Below, piece by piece: positions 41,801-52,423 of a stretch of DNA of 64,000 nucleotides (position 1 is its first letter; each line of letters starts with the position of its first letter). A program made the position numbers and the translations under genes. The notes under the pieces were generated by a model. That model had not been told where the DNA came from and made no database searches. It was given only the letters and a program-made list of their open reading frames with translations. This stretch comes from Sitta carolinensis (Eukaryota; Chordata; Aves; Passeriformes; Sittidae), in the NCBI GenBank assembly GCA_032173965.1, contig CM063284.1:102362410-102426409 (forward strand). The letters run 5' to 3'.

Positions 41801-44205
41801 CCTTGACCTTCCCCTGCCGCTTATGTATCTCCTCAAATGCTAAAAGATGAAAGTAATTTCTTGATCTCAAATGTAATTAATTTGGTTCTGAGCAAAGAAG
41901 TGAGGAAAAAGCACTGAACAGAAAATGCTAAGTGGCATTTAACAGTTACAGCTGTAGGGCTTGTGGTAACTACAGTTAGAAACAGCCCTATCCTTTCACA
42001 TAAACAAATTCTTTTACATGTAAATCCTTTCCACAGTTTTGAAATTTACAGAAGAAAAATGTGGGAACAATGTGTGTCACTCCCAGCTCCCTCATGTGTG
42101 GTCCAGTTTCTGTAAACCTCCTTCAAGAAAACCTTTGTGCTTCTCATGGATACTGCAGATCCCATCACTGTTGTACAGCCCTGAAGTTGAAAAGCCTGCC
42201 CTAAGGACCCCTAGACAGGATGCATCCCTAGAAAAACAGGAATTCTTGTTGCTGTCATGGGACAATCATGTGGGCTGGGTGAGGTTTCTTCACTTGTAAT
42301 GGCAGTTGTGGACAACGAGGAGGAAGATGTTTCCTTCCTTTTAAGCACAGAGTCTTTCAAACATGAGATGGGGTTGGGAAGATGATGAGGGTATTTCAAA
42401 GGCTTTCTAATACATTGCACGGATAGCTATAAATGCTGTTGGTGGGTATAATCTGATACTTTCTTTTTCACTACAAAATTAGATTCTGGTAGAACATTTT
42501 TGTTTTCAAGAAAAAGGAAACAAAATTCACAGATCTGAGAGACAACCATAGACTGCCAATGCCACCAGTGACAAAGCAAAGAAATAAATACTTTGCCAGC
42601 TATCCTATGTTAGCCATATCTCTTTTGTCTCACTGTAAAGTACTGTAGCCATCTCATTCTTGTGGAACAAGTATGTCTCCAGTGTTACTTCTAGCTACCC
42701 AGTTTTGCATTGAAACAAATTAAAAAAACAAAACACGAGATGAGAAATATTTCAATCTCCACATGGAAAAATGAATAGAAGCTTATTTGAATCCTATGAT
42801 GAAGAAATCAAAACTTGCTGAAGTTCAAGGATACAGAAGAAATCCTTGTCTCTTCAAGGCTTTAGTTGAATTGTCAAGGAAAAAAACATAACTGAGATAT
42901 AAAAACATATGCAGACACAGCTTCTGCCCAAGCAGGAGTAACAAGAACAAGCTACTTAATGACATCATATAAGTACATTATTTTGGTTAGTTCATATGTA
43001 ATTACAAAATAAAAGTATACATGCAGCAATTTTGTCTTGATTGACAAGGTAACTTGGGCATTTTGGATCACTCAGCTTTGTTATTCTAACACAAAACTCA
43101 GAATCAAAAGCTGTAGCAGACAAGTCACTAATCCTTTTATCTTAAGCTGAATCATTAAACTGCCTCTTATTGACTGCATCAGTATCCAGTACCAGACATC
43201 TGAACTCATCTCTTAGCCACTCTGGTAGCAAATGGTAACAATGTGCTTTCCCACATACTGTTATGCCAGTATTCTTCAAAAAGGCATTTATCATGCACTG
43301 AAAGCTGACAGACTAGGTTTATTTCCCCCATTAGATATTTCATCACTTCATGTTCTAGAGCTTTTAATGCTCTTTGGTTCTGTTTGAAAATAAAAATGTT
43401 TGCAAATCCCTGAAAGGTTTTAGGCATGGGTTTCTTTTTCTGACAAAATCAATCATTTCCCCAGGCTCATAAAGGTTTTCTGGCATATTCTGAACCATCC
43501 TTCAAGCCACATAACAGTCTAATAATGGTTCTACTTGAGTACTGAGTTTACTTTGATGGTTAGATTTGAAATCCTTAAGTCTTGCTCATTCTCATATGTC
43601 ACATGCTAGGTTGTTTTATTTTAATCCTAGAACTCATTTATGACATAAAAATATAAATAAAATACAATAAAATATATTTTATTTCTTTATTTTAATTTCT
43701 TTCATGTTGAAATTTTGCTAGAAAACATGATCTTCCTACCATTACACTGGAAAAACCTGAATCCACTAATACTAGATCTTTGTCCTAACTTGCACATGCA
43801 ACTCTTGAGCATGAATTATTTAGAAATTTTAGTGTCTTGGTCTAGTAACAGAGAAAAAAATAAACAGGTACACAGATATATATCGATATTCAAACTTTCA
43901 TTTAATTTATGGATGGAGGAACATGAGATCTCTTTACAACATCAGGCTAGAAGGAACACTCCAGAGATCACACACACAGTGGGCACATGCAGTGGGGTTG
44001 TACATACAGGGACAAGTGTGTAAGTTTTAGTGCCAAGCACACCACTGAATTTAATGGAGCCGAGGAAGAAGTTATGAACAAAAAGGAACTTTTAACACAG
44101 GAAACTGTTTACGAGCAGAGAAGGAAGAAACTGTCAGGGAAAAGGAGCCAAAGAAAAAAAGAGACAAAATGGGCATGATGACTTGTCTGTACTTGAACAT
44201 CTGAC

Positions 44206-44280
44206 CTGTTAGTTGGTCGTCGCCTGCAGCAGGGGCGATGCGAATGTATGGTGTTGTAAGCTGAGTCACGATTATCGCAG
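44206..44280 (-). CDS. Candidate in-frame cassette exon of PTPRM (25-residue stalk insert)
   Basis: This is a predicted exon, not a recognised one. It lies inside the 22.7-kb intron between the 37-nt exon and the transmembrane exon, on the gene's strand. Upstream there is CTGAC (44308-44304; the putative branch A is 25 nt from the exon), then a pyrimidine-rich CTCTTCCTTTGCCTTAG acceptor. The donor is ACAG|GTCAGA, which is weak at +3. The length is 75 nt, with phase 1 at both ends, so inclusion keeps the frame. With flanking bases it reads AAIIVTQLTTPYIRIAPAA then GDDQLT before the normal stalk. Six CpG dinucleotides fall in 75 nt of an otherwise CpG-poor intron, which suggests constraint or a distinct origin. 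I know no described PTPRM isoform with this peptide, although the paralogue PTPRT has an alternatively spliced stalk exon in the same place. It could still be a decoy exon. Confidence 0.45.
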
Positions 44281-44330
44281 CTAAGGCAAAGGAAGAGTTC
44301 CAGGTCAGCATGCATGAGGGAAAAAAAAGC
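44281..44330 (-). promoter_or_regulatory. Branch point and polypyrimidine tract of the candidate cassette exon
   Basis: Read on the minus strand, this segment holds a T-rich run, then GCTGACC with the CTGAC branch-point core at 44308-44304, then a pyrimidine tract ending in TTAG. The spacing of 25 nt from the putative branch adenosine to the exon is in the usual range for vertebrate introns. The combination is stronger than most chance AG sites in this window. Confidence 0.45.
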
Positions 44331-45719
44331 CAGACTGAAGCCACGCCAGCAAGAAGAATCTTGGTCAGTCGTTTATTGTCTGAACTTCACAAATAAAAAC
44401 CAAAAAAACTCCCACAAGTTCCTTTTCATCTTCAGTTGTTAGTGTGGTTATTCTGCAAATTAATAAGCTGTCGCATGTGACTTTCATTCAGGAAAAGGAC
44501 TCAAAGCACATTTTTTACTGCATCTGAGGAAAACGGAGGCTCTTTGGCTCTGTTAGTCATGGCAATAAGCTTTCTAAGTGAAAACAAGCTGATTATTTAG
44601 ATTACTCTAATATGAACTTCTCCAAGTAATATGAGCTAGTTTCATTTTTATTTTCTCATTTCATAATACCACATTTTTCCTTCTGTTTAAAAGATAATTT
44701 TTATGTAAAGCCTTTTTGAGCTAGGTAAGAATAATTTTTCTTGTACCCACTTGGGTCACTGTTTTAAAAATGCACACACTACACATATACTTAATGTTCA
44801 GCATACAGAGAATGACCACTGAGAGGTGGCACACTTTTAATTATGTACGTGTGTAACTGTCCAAGGTCTAGTTTCAAGTTCACAAGAAAAACAGCTGAAA
44901 CCCCTGACTTGTTTGTGCCCTGAAATATCCAGACTTTTCTGACAAGAATTGTAACAACCACTGTCTGCTACAGACAACTATTACCATGGCTCACATTAAT
45001 AAAATCTGTTATCTCTTTGTTTTCCAGCAGTTCTATGATTGCCTCTAAATGGTTAAGCATGCTGCGATACATATATATTAAGGAATATAAAAAAAATTAA
45101 AAGGTCAGATCCAACATGATGCAGCTGGAGAATGATGCAAAGAAAAAATATTGGAAAATTAAGGACAAAATTATATGAAAGATCACTCATTTACATAGAA
45201 CAGCCTGGGTGCTATTAGAAACGTGGCAGTGAGAGAGGAAAATAGATCATCTACCATCTGCAGACAATTAAATTCAAAACTGCTGCTGCATAATATTTTG
45301 AAATATCCCTCTGCAACACTGAAATGCAGTGTTGATAGTAGCTTCTAGAGTACTGTTGCTATTGGATTTAAAATATTATAATATCCTTTTTCTCTCTCAT
45401 AATTAATGAAAGCCTTCCAATATTGCAGAATTAGAACAATGATGCCTCCCTCTTGAGAACTCCATTCCTAGGAGATAATCAAGATGTTCCTATCCAGACA
45501 GTGTTGTAAGCCATATCAGGAAACACAGTCTTAATATAAATCACAAACCACCACAAAGTTGATAGTAATAAACTTGGAGGAGTTTTGGAATGTTTTCAAC
45601 TTAGTCTGCTGAGATTTTACAGTCATTTAGCTTGAAGAAAGAGTAGAAATATGAAAGCCATATTTCAAGCAATATATGACAACCTTTATTACCACTGGTA
45701 CAAAAAGCTATTCCTGATT

Positions 45720-45738
45720 TTTGTTTGTTTGTTTGTTT
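45720..45738 (+). repeat. (TTTG)n short tandem repeat
   Basis: About four TTTG units are present. Confidence 0.85.
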
Positions 45739-46897
45739 AATTATCTTGTCAAATATAATGGGAGTGGAAACCCTGCAGTCTCCCCATTTGTATATGCACC
45801 AAATAGTCACAGAGGTCCCAGAAGCCTTTCTCTACAGAAAACCAAGATCAGGAGACTTCACATCATAATAATGATCCTTCTGCTAACAAAGTCAGTGGCA
45901 AAGGTTTTCTCTGACTTTACCAGAAGCAGAACTTTCAGCTCTACAAAATCAAACATTCTCATCCTAATTTATACTAGTAAACACTGCAATCAGGATTTTT
46001 ATATGATCTCTAAAAGAACACATTTAACAGAGGTTTCGTTTGTAAAAATATAATGGTCATAAAACAAGATAATTGTTAAAAGGGTACAAATGGAGGTTGT
46101 TTAAAATATACTTGATGGAATGAGAAAACATTATCTAGCTAGTGACCCCAGACATGCATTTGACCCAGCAGAATTAGGCTGCCCTTTTCTGGAGATAGGC
46201 TGTACTCTCCTAACAGGAAACCTGTCAATATGATAATAAGCTATCTGGTGCACTTGGTCTCTGATACAGCAACAAGGTTTAGTGTCTGCCAGTTGTGCAC
46301 ATGCTTGACAGTAAAGCATATGCATTATTCCTGTTCATTATTCCTGCTTTTCCGTCTCATCAATGGGAGGGAAAATTGTACTTAAGATACAGAACAGTTC
46401 TTCTCTGGGACAGGAACATAATGTTTATATTACATTACAGTTATGTATTTTTATTTTAACAAAAAATTAAAAAGTGTATGTTTGGCCATGGAATGAATAC
46501 TGCATGACAGTGATAAAACCAATTCTCAATCATCTTAAGAAGGTCTTAAGGGCACCAGCAACTTTATTATCTGGAGGTGGATAATTAAAGGGAATATAAC
46601 TAGGAAATTATGTAGCTCTGCTTTTGACATGTTCTGAATCCCCATATTGGTCCTTAGGACAGACTTCAAACGGGCTAACCACAATGAGGTGGCTTGGCCA
46701 ATCTCAGTTGGCCCAGTGGAGCAGCTTGAAAGTTGCCTTGAGTGACCTCAATCCTAGAAATGGCTCTTGATCCTAGGAATGGCATAGGCCTTTATCCAGT
46801 AAAATACTTCCATGTCTACTTTAACACTGAATAGTTGTGAAGTAGTCAATGACATTATTCTCTGTGCACAAAATCAGGTACATAACTGACTTGGTTA

Positions 46898-47026
46898 GGG
46901 CCTAGCTGGTCAGGTCGTGGTGCTAAGAACACCAAGGCTGTGGGTTCAATCCCCACATGGGCCATTCACGTAAGAGCTGGATTCCATGACCCCTTGCAGT
47001 TCAGAATGGTCTGTGATTCTCTGAAA
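46898..47026 (+). mobile_element. tRNA-Ile-derived SINE with CR1-like tail (TguSINE1-like)
   Basis: Positions 46898-46964 resemble a tRNA-Ile gene: an A-box-like TGGTCAGGTCGTGG, an anticodon-arm region CTAAGAACACC, a B box GGTTCAATCC and a closing GGGCCA. This is followed by a CR1-type tail, GAGCTGGATTCCATGACCC ... CAGAATGGTCTGTGATTCT. A tRNA-Ile head joined to a CR1 tail is the known design of songbird SINEs mobilised by CR1. The anticodon position is mutated, arms do not pair fully and the tail is shortened, so it is not a functional tRNA gene. Confidence 0.75.
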
Positions 47027-47864
47027 GCATATGGTTTCTCACATACACAGTGAAATCTACAGTATGTCTACTGATTCCAATGGCCTACACAAAGCTGTAA
47101 GTATTTTCAGGACCAGACCTTAATTCAAAAGAAGACTGCACCAGTTCATATATGAACGGCCTAAAGCACATCCTCTAGCAATCCACCAAACTTGAACTTC
47201 TGAAGATAAGAGAAGCCCAGATTACAAATATTTCAGGAATGTTACTAGTATGTGAAAACTAGATGTAATACTGGATAGCATTCACAATCCTATTTATCAG
47301 GAGCACTACAGCACATAAACAGATGGACATAACAAGCACACAGAGCTTAGGTAGCTTACTGTCTAGTAGCTACACTGTAGTCTCAAAGCTCAGTGAAAAA
47401 AGGTGCAAGTCTAAGAAATCTCACAGAGTGGTCACAGCAGCCGTTGCTTACTGGGGTACAAATGTGACTGTGTGAGCTGTTCACTGGGGTTGAACAGAAG
47501 GAGAGGAGAATGGGAGAGGACAATTTTATGTGTTGTCCCAGTGCAGGCATAGTGACCTACAGACATGGAGCATTTTTGCTGTTTTTTTCTAATCCAAATG
47601 TGGGAGGTCCAGAGAGGGCACAGAATTCTGCTTTTCCCTTAAATATCTCTGTTAGATCCAAAGGGAAAACACCTGTGCAGACAGCTACTTTTAATGCTAT
47701 ATTAAAATATGTCATGTTCTCCATTTAATTTTTTAAAATTAATACAGATTAAAAATATAATACAAGCATGCAGTTTAAAATCATGGAAATCAGTGCTTTA
47801 CTGTAGCCCCCCAAGAAAATTTTGTACCAGGGACTGTAAATCCCATCAAGGATACCTCTGGTTT

Positions 47865-47885
47865 AAAAAAAAAAAAAAAAAAAAA
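47865..47885 (+). repeat. Poly(A) run of 21
   Basis: A homopolymer of 21 A lies within intron sequence. No retroposed body is recognised upstream. Confidence 0.92.
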
Positions 47886-49147
47886 GCCTCACAACAACCT
47901 CTAACATTATTTTATTATGAAAAGATCTGAAACATGCTTTCAAAACAGGAATGTAGGGAGATTTGTTTAAAATAAAAGCTGCATTTCTCACATCTCCATT
48001 GCCAAATGGGTTAGCTCAAAGTAGCTTGTTGCTATGGGAGCTATTCCAATCCACGAAGTTACCCTTGCTTCTCAAATGAGAGAGTAAAAATTTTCAGTCA
48101 GTCAAGTAATTTAAATAGTTGAACATCCATTATTGATCAGGAATACAAATTTTTGAAAAATTTAAAATCCATTTTTCTAATCATCTATTATGATTTGTGA
48201 TGTAATGTAGTTCACTCCTGATATCTCTGAAGCTACTTGGAAACAATACAGGATTTCACTTGCATCTGGAATTAATCTCTCATCTGTATTATATTTGGGT
48301 TGAGTTCAGATATTTAAAGATTTCCACGGTTCAGTAAGCAGTCAGTCAGTAAATTAAAATTAAAACTACTTCCTTTGGTTTGGAAAAGAAAAGAAGCCAG
48401 GAATCAGTTCGAAGAGGCATAAAAACGTATTTGTCACACTAGGGAGTATCCAAATTTTCAACTGGGGGGCAATTTTATGCTAACATTTATGTCACTTTTA
48501 AGTAATGACAATCTCATCCCCCCCATTTAGACTTAGACGTAGTGATGGAATTGTGAAGTCTGCATGTTGAGGAAATCATAATGGAATCAGTTCCATTAGG
48601 TATAATCACTGAGACAAGCATGATCTCCTGCAAGGTGCAGTAGTATAGGGATGAAGCAGATTTTGTTTCATGCTCTTGCCAGGTACCCAATCTGCTGGGC
48701 AGTATTACCTGTTCCTACTCACAGCAGCATGTTCTTTCCTGTTCCTCTACTACAATCTCCAAGTAAATTGTACTATTCTTTTTCAGGCTTTGAAGTTGCC
48801 ATCAGCTAAAGGTACCAAAAAGGTGAGACTACAAAGATAATCACAGATAGATCTAGCTCCCAAAGATAAACAGATCGACAGCTTGTTTATCTTTCCCTGT
48901 TCGGAGACAAAACCTATAGCCAGTACTGTCTCAATTATACATATTTCTCTCACAAATGGTAGTATCATGTGTTGACAGTCCAGTAAATATAGCTGATCTG
49001 TCTCATTAAAATGAAGAATGTGATTTCTGCACTTCTCTTTTATACAGCAATTAAGTTAAGGTAATTGCTTACAAGTAAGGGGCAATTTTTCACTATGGAT
49101 ATATAAGCAGCTAGTATGTACTCTGCAATTGACAATTTTACAACTCT

Positions 49148-49172
49148 GCTCTCTCTCTATATATATATATAT
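49148..49172 (+). repeat. (TC)n(TA)n short tandem repeat
   Basis: A short CT tract passes directly into about seven TA units. Confidence 0.88.
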
Positions 49173-49282
49173 GAATGTAAGTACAAAATATTTGTTGTGA
49201 GATCATATAAAAACCCACACAATATATTTTAAAAGCCTTGTGTTCAAGCAGACAGTCAAAAGTAATTAATACATTTATGATT

Positions 49283-49303
49283 AAAAACAAACAAACAAAC
49301 AAA
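49283..49303 (+). repeat. (AAAC)n short tandem repeat
   Basis: Four AAAC units with a longer A run at the start. Confidence 0.85.
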
Positions 49304-49465
49304 TTTCCTAAATCTCAGCTAAGGATGCAAATGATTCTATGAAATTCTTTAATATGTTTAATTATCTGTTTTAGAAATATAGACACTTCTGGAAGTTTCC
49401 AAACACCATGTGAGGGGAACGTCAACAAACTGAAATACAGAATACATGACATAATACAAACATAC

Positions 49466-49502
49466 CTTTTGTGGCTACCCTGACGCAGTCGATTTTAGTT
49501 TC
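49466..49502 (-). CDS. PTPRM: PTPRM 37-nt exon: end of ectodomain FNIII/stalk junction
   Basis: This very short exon is too small for an ORF scan. It was found by looking for the peptide expected to follow the FNIII exon. The intron ends in a pyrimidine-rich tract and GACACAG, and the exon then reads GAA ACT AAA ATC GAC TGC and so on. This gives ETKIDCVRVATK plus one base, followed by the donor GTATG at 49465-49461. The preceding exon ends in phase 0, so the joined protein reads ...SRANG-ETKIDC..., as expected for PTPRM. It ends in phase 1 and joins the transmembrane exon, which starts with two bases (G+GG = Gly). Because 37 is not a multiple of three, skipping this exon would shift the frame and remove the transmembrane helix and both phosphatase domains. 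Confidence 0.95.
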
Positions 49503-50130
49503 CTGTGTCAAATAAAGAGGAAAAAGGTCACATCTTGTGTTTCTAGACAGAGAAAGTCATCCAAGATTCTATTCTTAAAAGTACTGATAAAATGTCAGAG
49601 CAGAATGTGCCTCATTCCATATTTAACTGCTTATAAGCCAATCCCAAATGGCAGTCATAATATGGACAAACACTGCTTTGGGTATGATATGTAAACATTT
49701 CACTTAAGATTCCTCTCAAAATAGAAAATGTGAAAGATATTAGCAGGAGCACAGGAAAGTGTACAGCTTTTTAACTCTGGCAACATAATGACCTTGGAAG
49801 GTTTTTCTTTTTCTTACAGAAAGTATAGCTTGAGGTATCATGTTAGACAACTTTAGAAAGAAAAAATAATCAATGGTATTTCACATTTGTGCACTGTTGG
49901 TGCACTGTGAATGAGGGACCATTATGGTTTCTGGCAGAAAACATTTCCAGGCTGTCAGCACAGACAGCCAGAGCTTATCAAGAATTGAAGGGCTCTGGGT
50001 AGGTCTGTCCAGGAAATGAAAAACAATTCCAGGAAGAATTAGCCTGATGAAACATGATCTGTGAGGATCTTTCTACACACCTTTCATTTCAGTTCCATCT
50101 TTTTCTTTCTACTTTGTTTACACAGAGGGA

Positions 50131-50180
<50 letters not shown>

Positions 50181-50672
50181 AAAAGCGAATTCTAATTCAA
50201 TCAGGACGACCATATGAGAAAAAGGGAGATCAAGATGTTACAAACTAAGGTAACAGGACTGGATACACCAAGACAGATGTGCTAAAATCCACAATCATGT
50301 TTGGCTTAAACACAATGAAAAAAATCAGAACATTTCCTTCTCCAAAGCAAGAAAAAAAAGACAAACAGGAAGAAAAAAAACCCCAGTCAAACAGTCACTG
50401 GACAGCTTTTAGCTAGTAAGACAAAATGGTAACATACTACTTTGCCTGCTCACTACAGACAAAATGTGTGGTTTTCCCCTCCTCTTTTCTGTAACCTTTA
50501 ATCATGAAGTAATATTCTGTTAGGAAAACTGCTATTTTTTAAACTCAGTGTGCAAAATTTCATGGTTACTTCATTTTCTCATTAGCAACTAAATTGGGCA
50601 TCCTGCTAGCTGATGCCAATCATTTATTTACACACAAACACTGTATAAAATCATGCCTATTTCAAGACCTAC
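49503..50672 (-). other. PTPRM: Short PTPRM intron between the FNIII exon and the 37-nt exon
   Basis: This 1170-nt intron has donor GTAGGT and acceptor GACACAG, and joins phase 0 to phase 0. It contains a 47-nt poly(A) run on the plus strand, which would be poly(U) in the PTPRM pre-mRNA, about 0.5 kb after the FNIII exon. No other feature is seen. Confidence 0.93.
50132..50178 (+). repeat. Poly(A) run of 47
   Basis: Forty-seven consecutive A lie in the short intron between the FNIII exon and the 37-nt exon. No recognisable retroposed gene precedes it. In the PTPRM transcript it would be a U tract about 0.5 kb downstream of the FNIII donor. Length is likely to vary and to be error-prone in assembly. 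Confidence 0.95.
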
Positions 50673-50946
50673 CCCATTGGCTCTGCTAGCAGCTTGAAAA
50701 TAGATGCTGTAGCTCTTATGAGGAAGAAGAGGCGTATTCCAGAAACCACTGTAGGTTTTGTTATCACCAATAGTGAAAGGCTGAGCAGCTAGTAAACCAT
50801 TGGCTGGAATCTCTGCAGCAAAGTAGTACTGGGAATTCAAGAGTGAGGCATTCTGGAAATGAATGGGCACTGGGTAGCACTTCAGGATTTCAGTTGTCTT
50901 TTTGGTCCTACGTGGGCGTTCTTCTTCAACAACGATCTGATAGACA
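50673..50946 (-). CDS. PTPRM: PTPRM exon: most of the fourth fibronectin type III repeat
   Basis: This internal exon of receptor protein tyrosine phosphatase mu, a homophilic cell-adhesion receptor of the R2B family, encodes most of the membrane-proximal fourth FNIII repeat. The acceptor is a pyrimidine-rich tract ending in TTAG at 50950-50947. The donor is GG|GTAGGT, with GT at 50672-50671. The exon contributes one base that completes a codon, then 91 codons, and ends in phase 0. The product begins VYQIVVEEERPRR and ends AASRANG, which I recognise as PTPRM rather than PTPRK, PTPRT or PTPRU. Two N-glycosylation sequons are visible (NAS near residue 32, NKT near residue 62). The basic run RPRRTKK near residues 10-16 lies where R2B receptors are known to be cut by a furin-type convertase into two non-covalently held subunits. 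The open frame runs a little into the introns on both sides, but the splice signals and family homology set these limits. Confidence 0.96.
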
Positions 50947-52089
50947 CTAAGAGTGTAGAAAAGAATGAACAAAAGGAAGACTGGTTATTTTAAAACTTGG
51001 GGAGTCAAACCATCCTAAAACAACAGTAGCATGCCAATATTTATTGGAATAAGAGCATTGTTAAAAGCAAAGAATGCAGGAAAAACCGACATTTTAATAT
51101 TCAGGTGTATAAATTTGTGGAATAAATTCACGCTTTCAAATTCATTGTGTTCTGGAGAAACAAAATTAGCCATACGCGCCACAGCTTTTCACACAAGTGA
51201 ATGCACAGCACATTTTCTTGTTCAAAATCTTGTACAGAAAGTGTGCTTAATCAGTCCTAAAATGTGGAATTATTTTGTTCACCAAAGCAAGTATAAACCG
51301 TTGACATTACAAGTACTTATAAAAGCACAAAGTAAAATTTCAGTGGCATATTCACTATTGCTGAGCAAGTACAAAATACTTTTTGATGGAAGTTATTATC
51401 ACTTCTACATATTTAACAGATAACCGTATTTTTCAGTTTCTGCATTCTGCAAAGCAAGTCAGTTTACACTTGCAGTCTCTGCTGTACTGGAACCTACAGA
51501 GACCAGTCCATCCCTCTCCACTCTAAAGGTGCTATGGACATTCAAACAGGAACAAAGAAATTGCAGTTTCTGCTATATATGCAAACAGTGTAATCATTAT
51601 ACCCTTGCAGTTGCTGTAAAAGACTGAGTCAGTGCTTTTAAATTCGTGATGTGGGAAGTCCATGTCTCTAAAGAGGACTGGCTTACAAGTTTATTGCTTC
51701 ACTGGGGACCAGTGGTTCTTAATCAGTATTTGTCTCCCGGAATCTTGAATCCCAGTAAACAAGTCAGTCTAGATAATTGATGTCAAAGTGGCAACGTGTC
51801 CACATTTTTGCCTATTATCTACATCCAATAACAATTTATGATATTTCTAGTTGACAGTTCATAAAGCCAAGCAATCTCTGCGAAGAAAGTTTCAGAAAAA
51901 CAAAATACCCACAGAGTCTTCTGACATGTTATTGTTCCGTCATCTGTAGGTAGAGGATTATGTTTACAGAAGATTCTGCCCAAAGTACAGGGACACATGG
52001 GCTGAGCTTCTGTAGGATCACCCCTGGACCCAGCAGGGTTTACTGGCTTAGTCATATCTCTGCACAGCTATGCCTACTTCCCTTCTGAA

Positions 52090-52251
52090 GGCAAATCTGG
52101 TTTAGAAATAAAGGGATGAACTGTCCAATGACAGGACGGATGGTGCTTTAAGCAACCTGGCTGAGGGGAAGGCATCCCTTGACCAGATTATGTGCTCAGA
52201 CTAAATGGCCTTTAAAGGTCTCTTCCAAACCAAACCATTTTATGATTCTAA
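52090..52251 (+). mobile_element. CR1 LINE 3' end fragment
   Basis: The segment contains AGCAACCTGGCTGAGGGGAA ... GGCATCCCTT, then GGCCTTTAAAGGTCTCTTCC, and ends with ACCATTTTATGATTCTA. These are the familiar 3'-terminal words of bird CR1 elements, which end in short ATTCTATG-type repeats. It is severely 5' truncated, as usual for CR1, with no reverse-transcriptase sequence. The left limit is uncertain. Confidence 0.82.
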
Positions 52252-52395
52252 GACACCACCATTTAAGGTCTGCAGAGTCTTTATAGCCAGATGTCACCAA
52301 GGGACAGAAAATGGCAATTTTCTTGACCATCTTACTGGTTTTTTATCAGATGTACTGATCATGTGCCACACATCTTGTTGACTGTATTTTTAAGA

Positions 52396-52423
52396 TCCAG
52401 CATCTCCAGTAGGAGATGCTGGA
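52396..52423. other. Perfect 12-bp hairpin with 4-nt loop
   Basis: The arms TCCAGCATCTCC (52396-52407) and GGAGATGCTGGA (52412-52423) are exact reverse complements around the loop AGTA. Pairing does not extend beyond the arms, so it is too short for a typical microRNA precursor. It has no T tract and no gene end to make it a terminator. Confidence 0.85.

Larger units (their letters stand above)
26808..49465 (-). other. PTPRM: PTPRM intron between the 37-nt exon and the transmembrane exon
   Basis: This 22.7-kb intron is bounded by donor GTATG and acceptor CCATAG and links phase 1 to phase 1. It contains the candidate cassette exon, a songbird-type SINE, one ancient amniote repeat, short tetranucleotide repeats and a poly(A) run. 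Elsewhere I see only ordinary AT-rich intronic sequence without coding signals. Confidence 0.88.

Noticed and set aside
45314..45334. 8-bp inverted repeat CAACACTG...CAGTGTTG with 5-nt loop
   Set aside because: Repeats of this length are expected several times by chance in 64 kb.
46898..46964. Possible functional tRNA-Ile gene
   Set aside because: The anticodon loop is mutated, arms do not pair fully and it continues directly into a CR1-like tail, so it is a SINE head.
45720..49303. Short tetranucleotide tracts as a CRISPR-like or satellite array
   Set aside because: They are isolated microsatellites of four or so units with no spacer pattern; the genome is vertebrate.
51031..51423. 130-codon plus-strand frame just beyond the FNIII exon
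   Set aside because: It is antisense to PTPRM within an intron, with no recognisable domain and no promoter or polyadenylation context.
52396..52423. Hairpin as a microRNA precursor or terminator
   Set aside because: The stem is only 12 bp and does not extend. There is no T tract and no gene end here.
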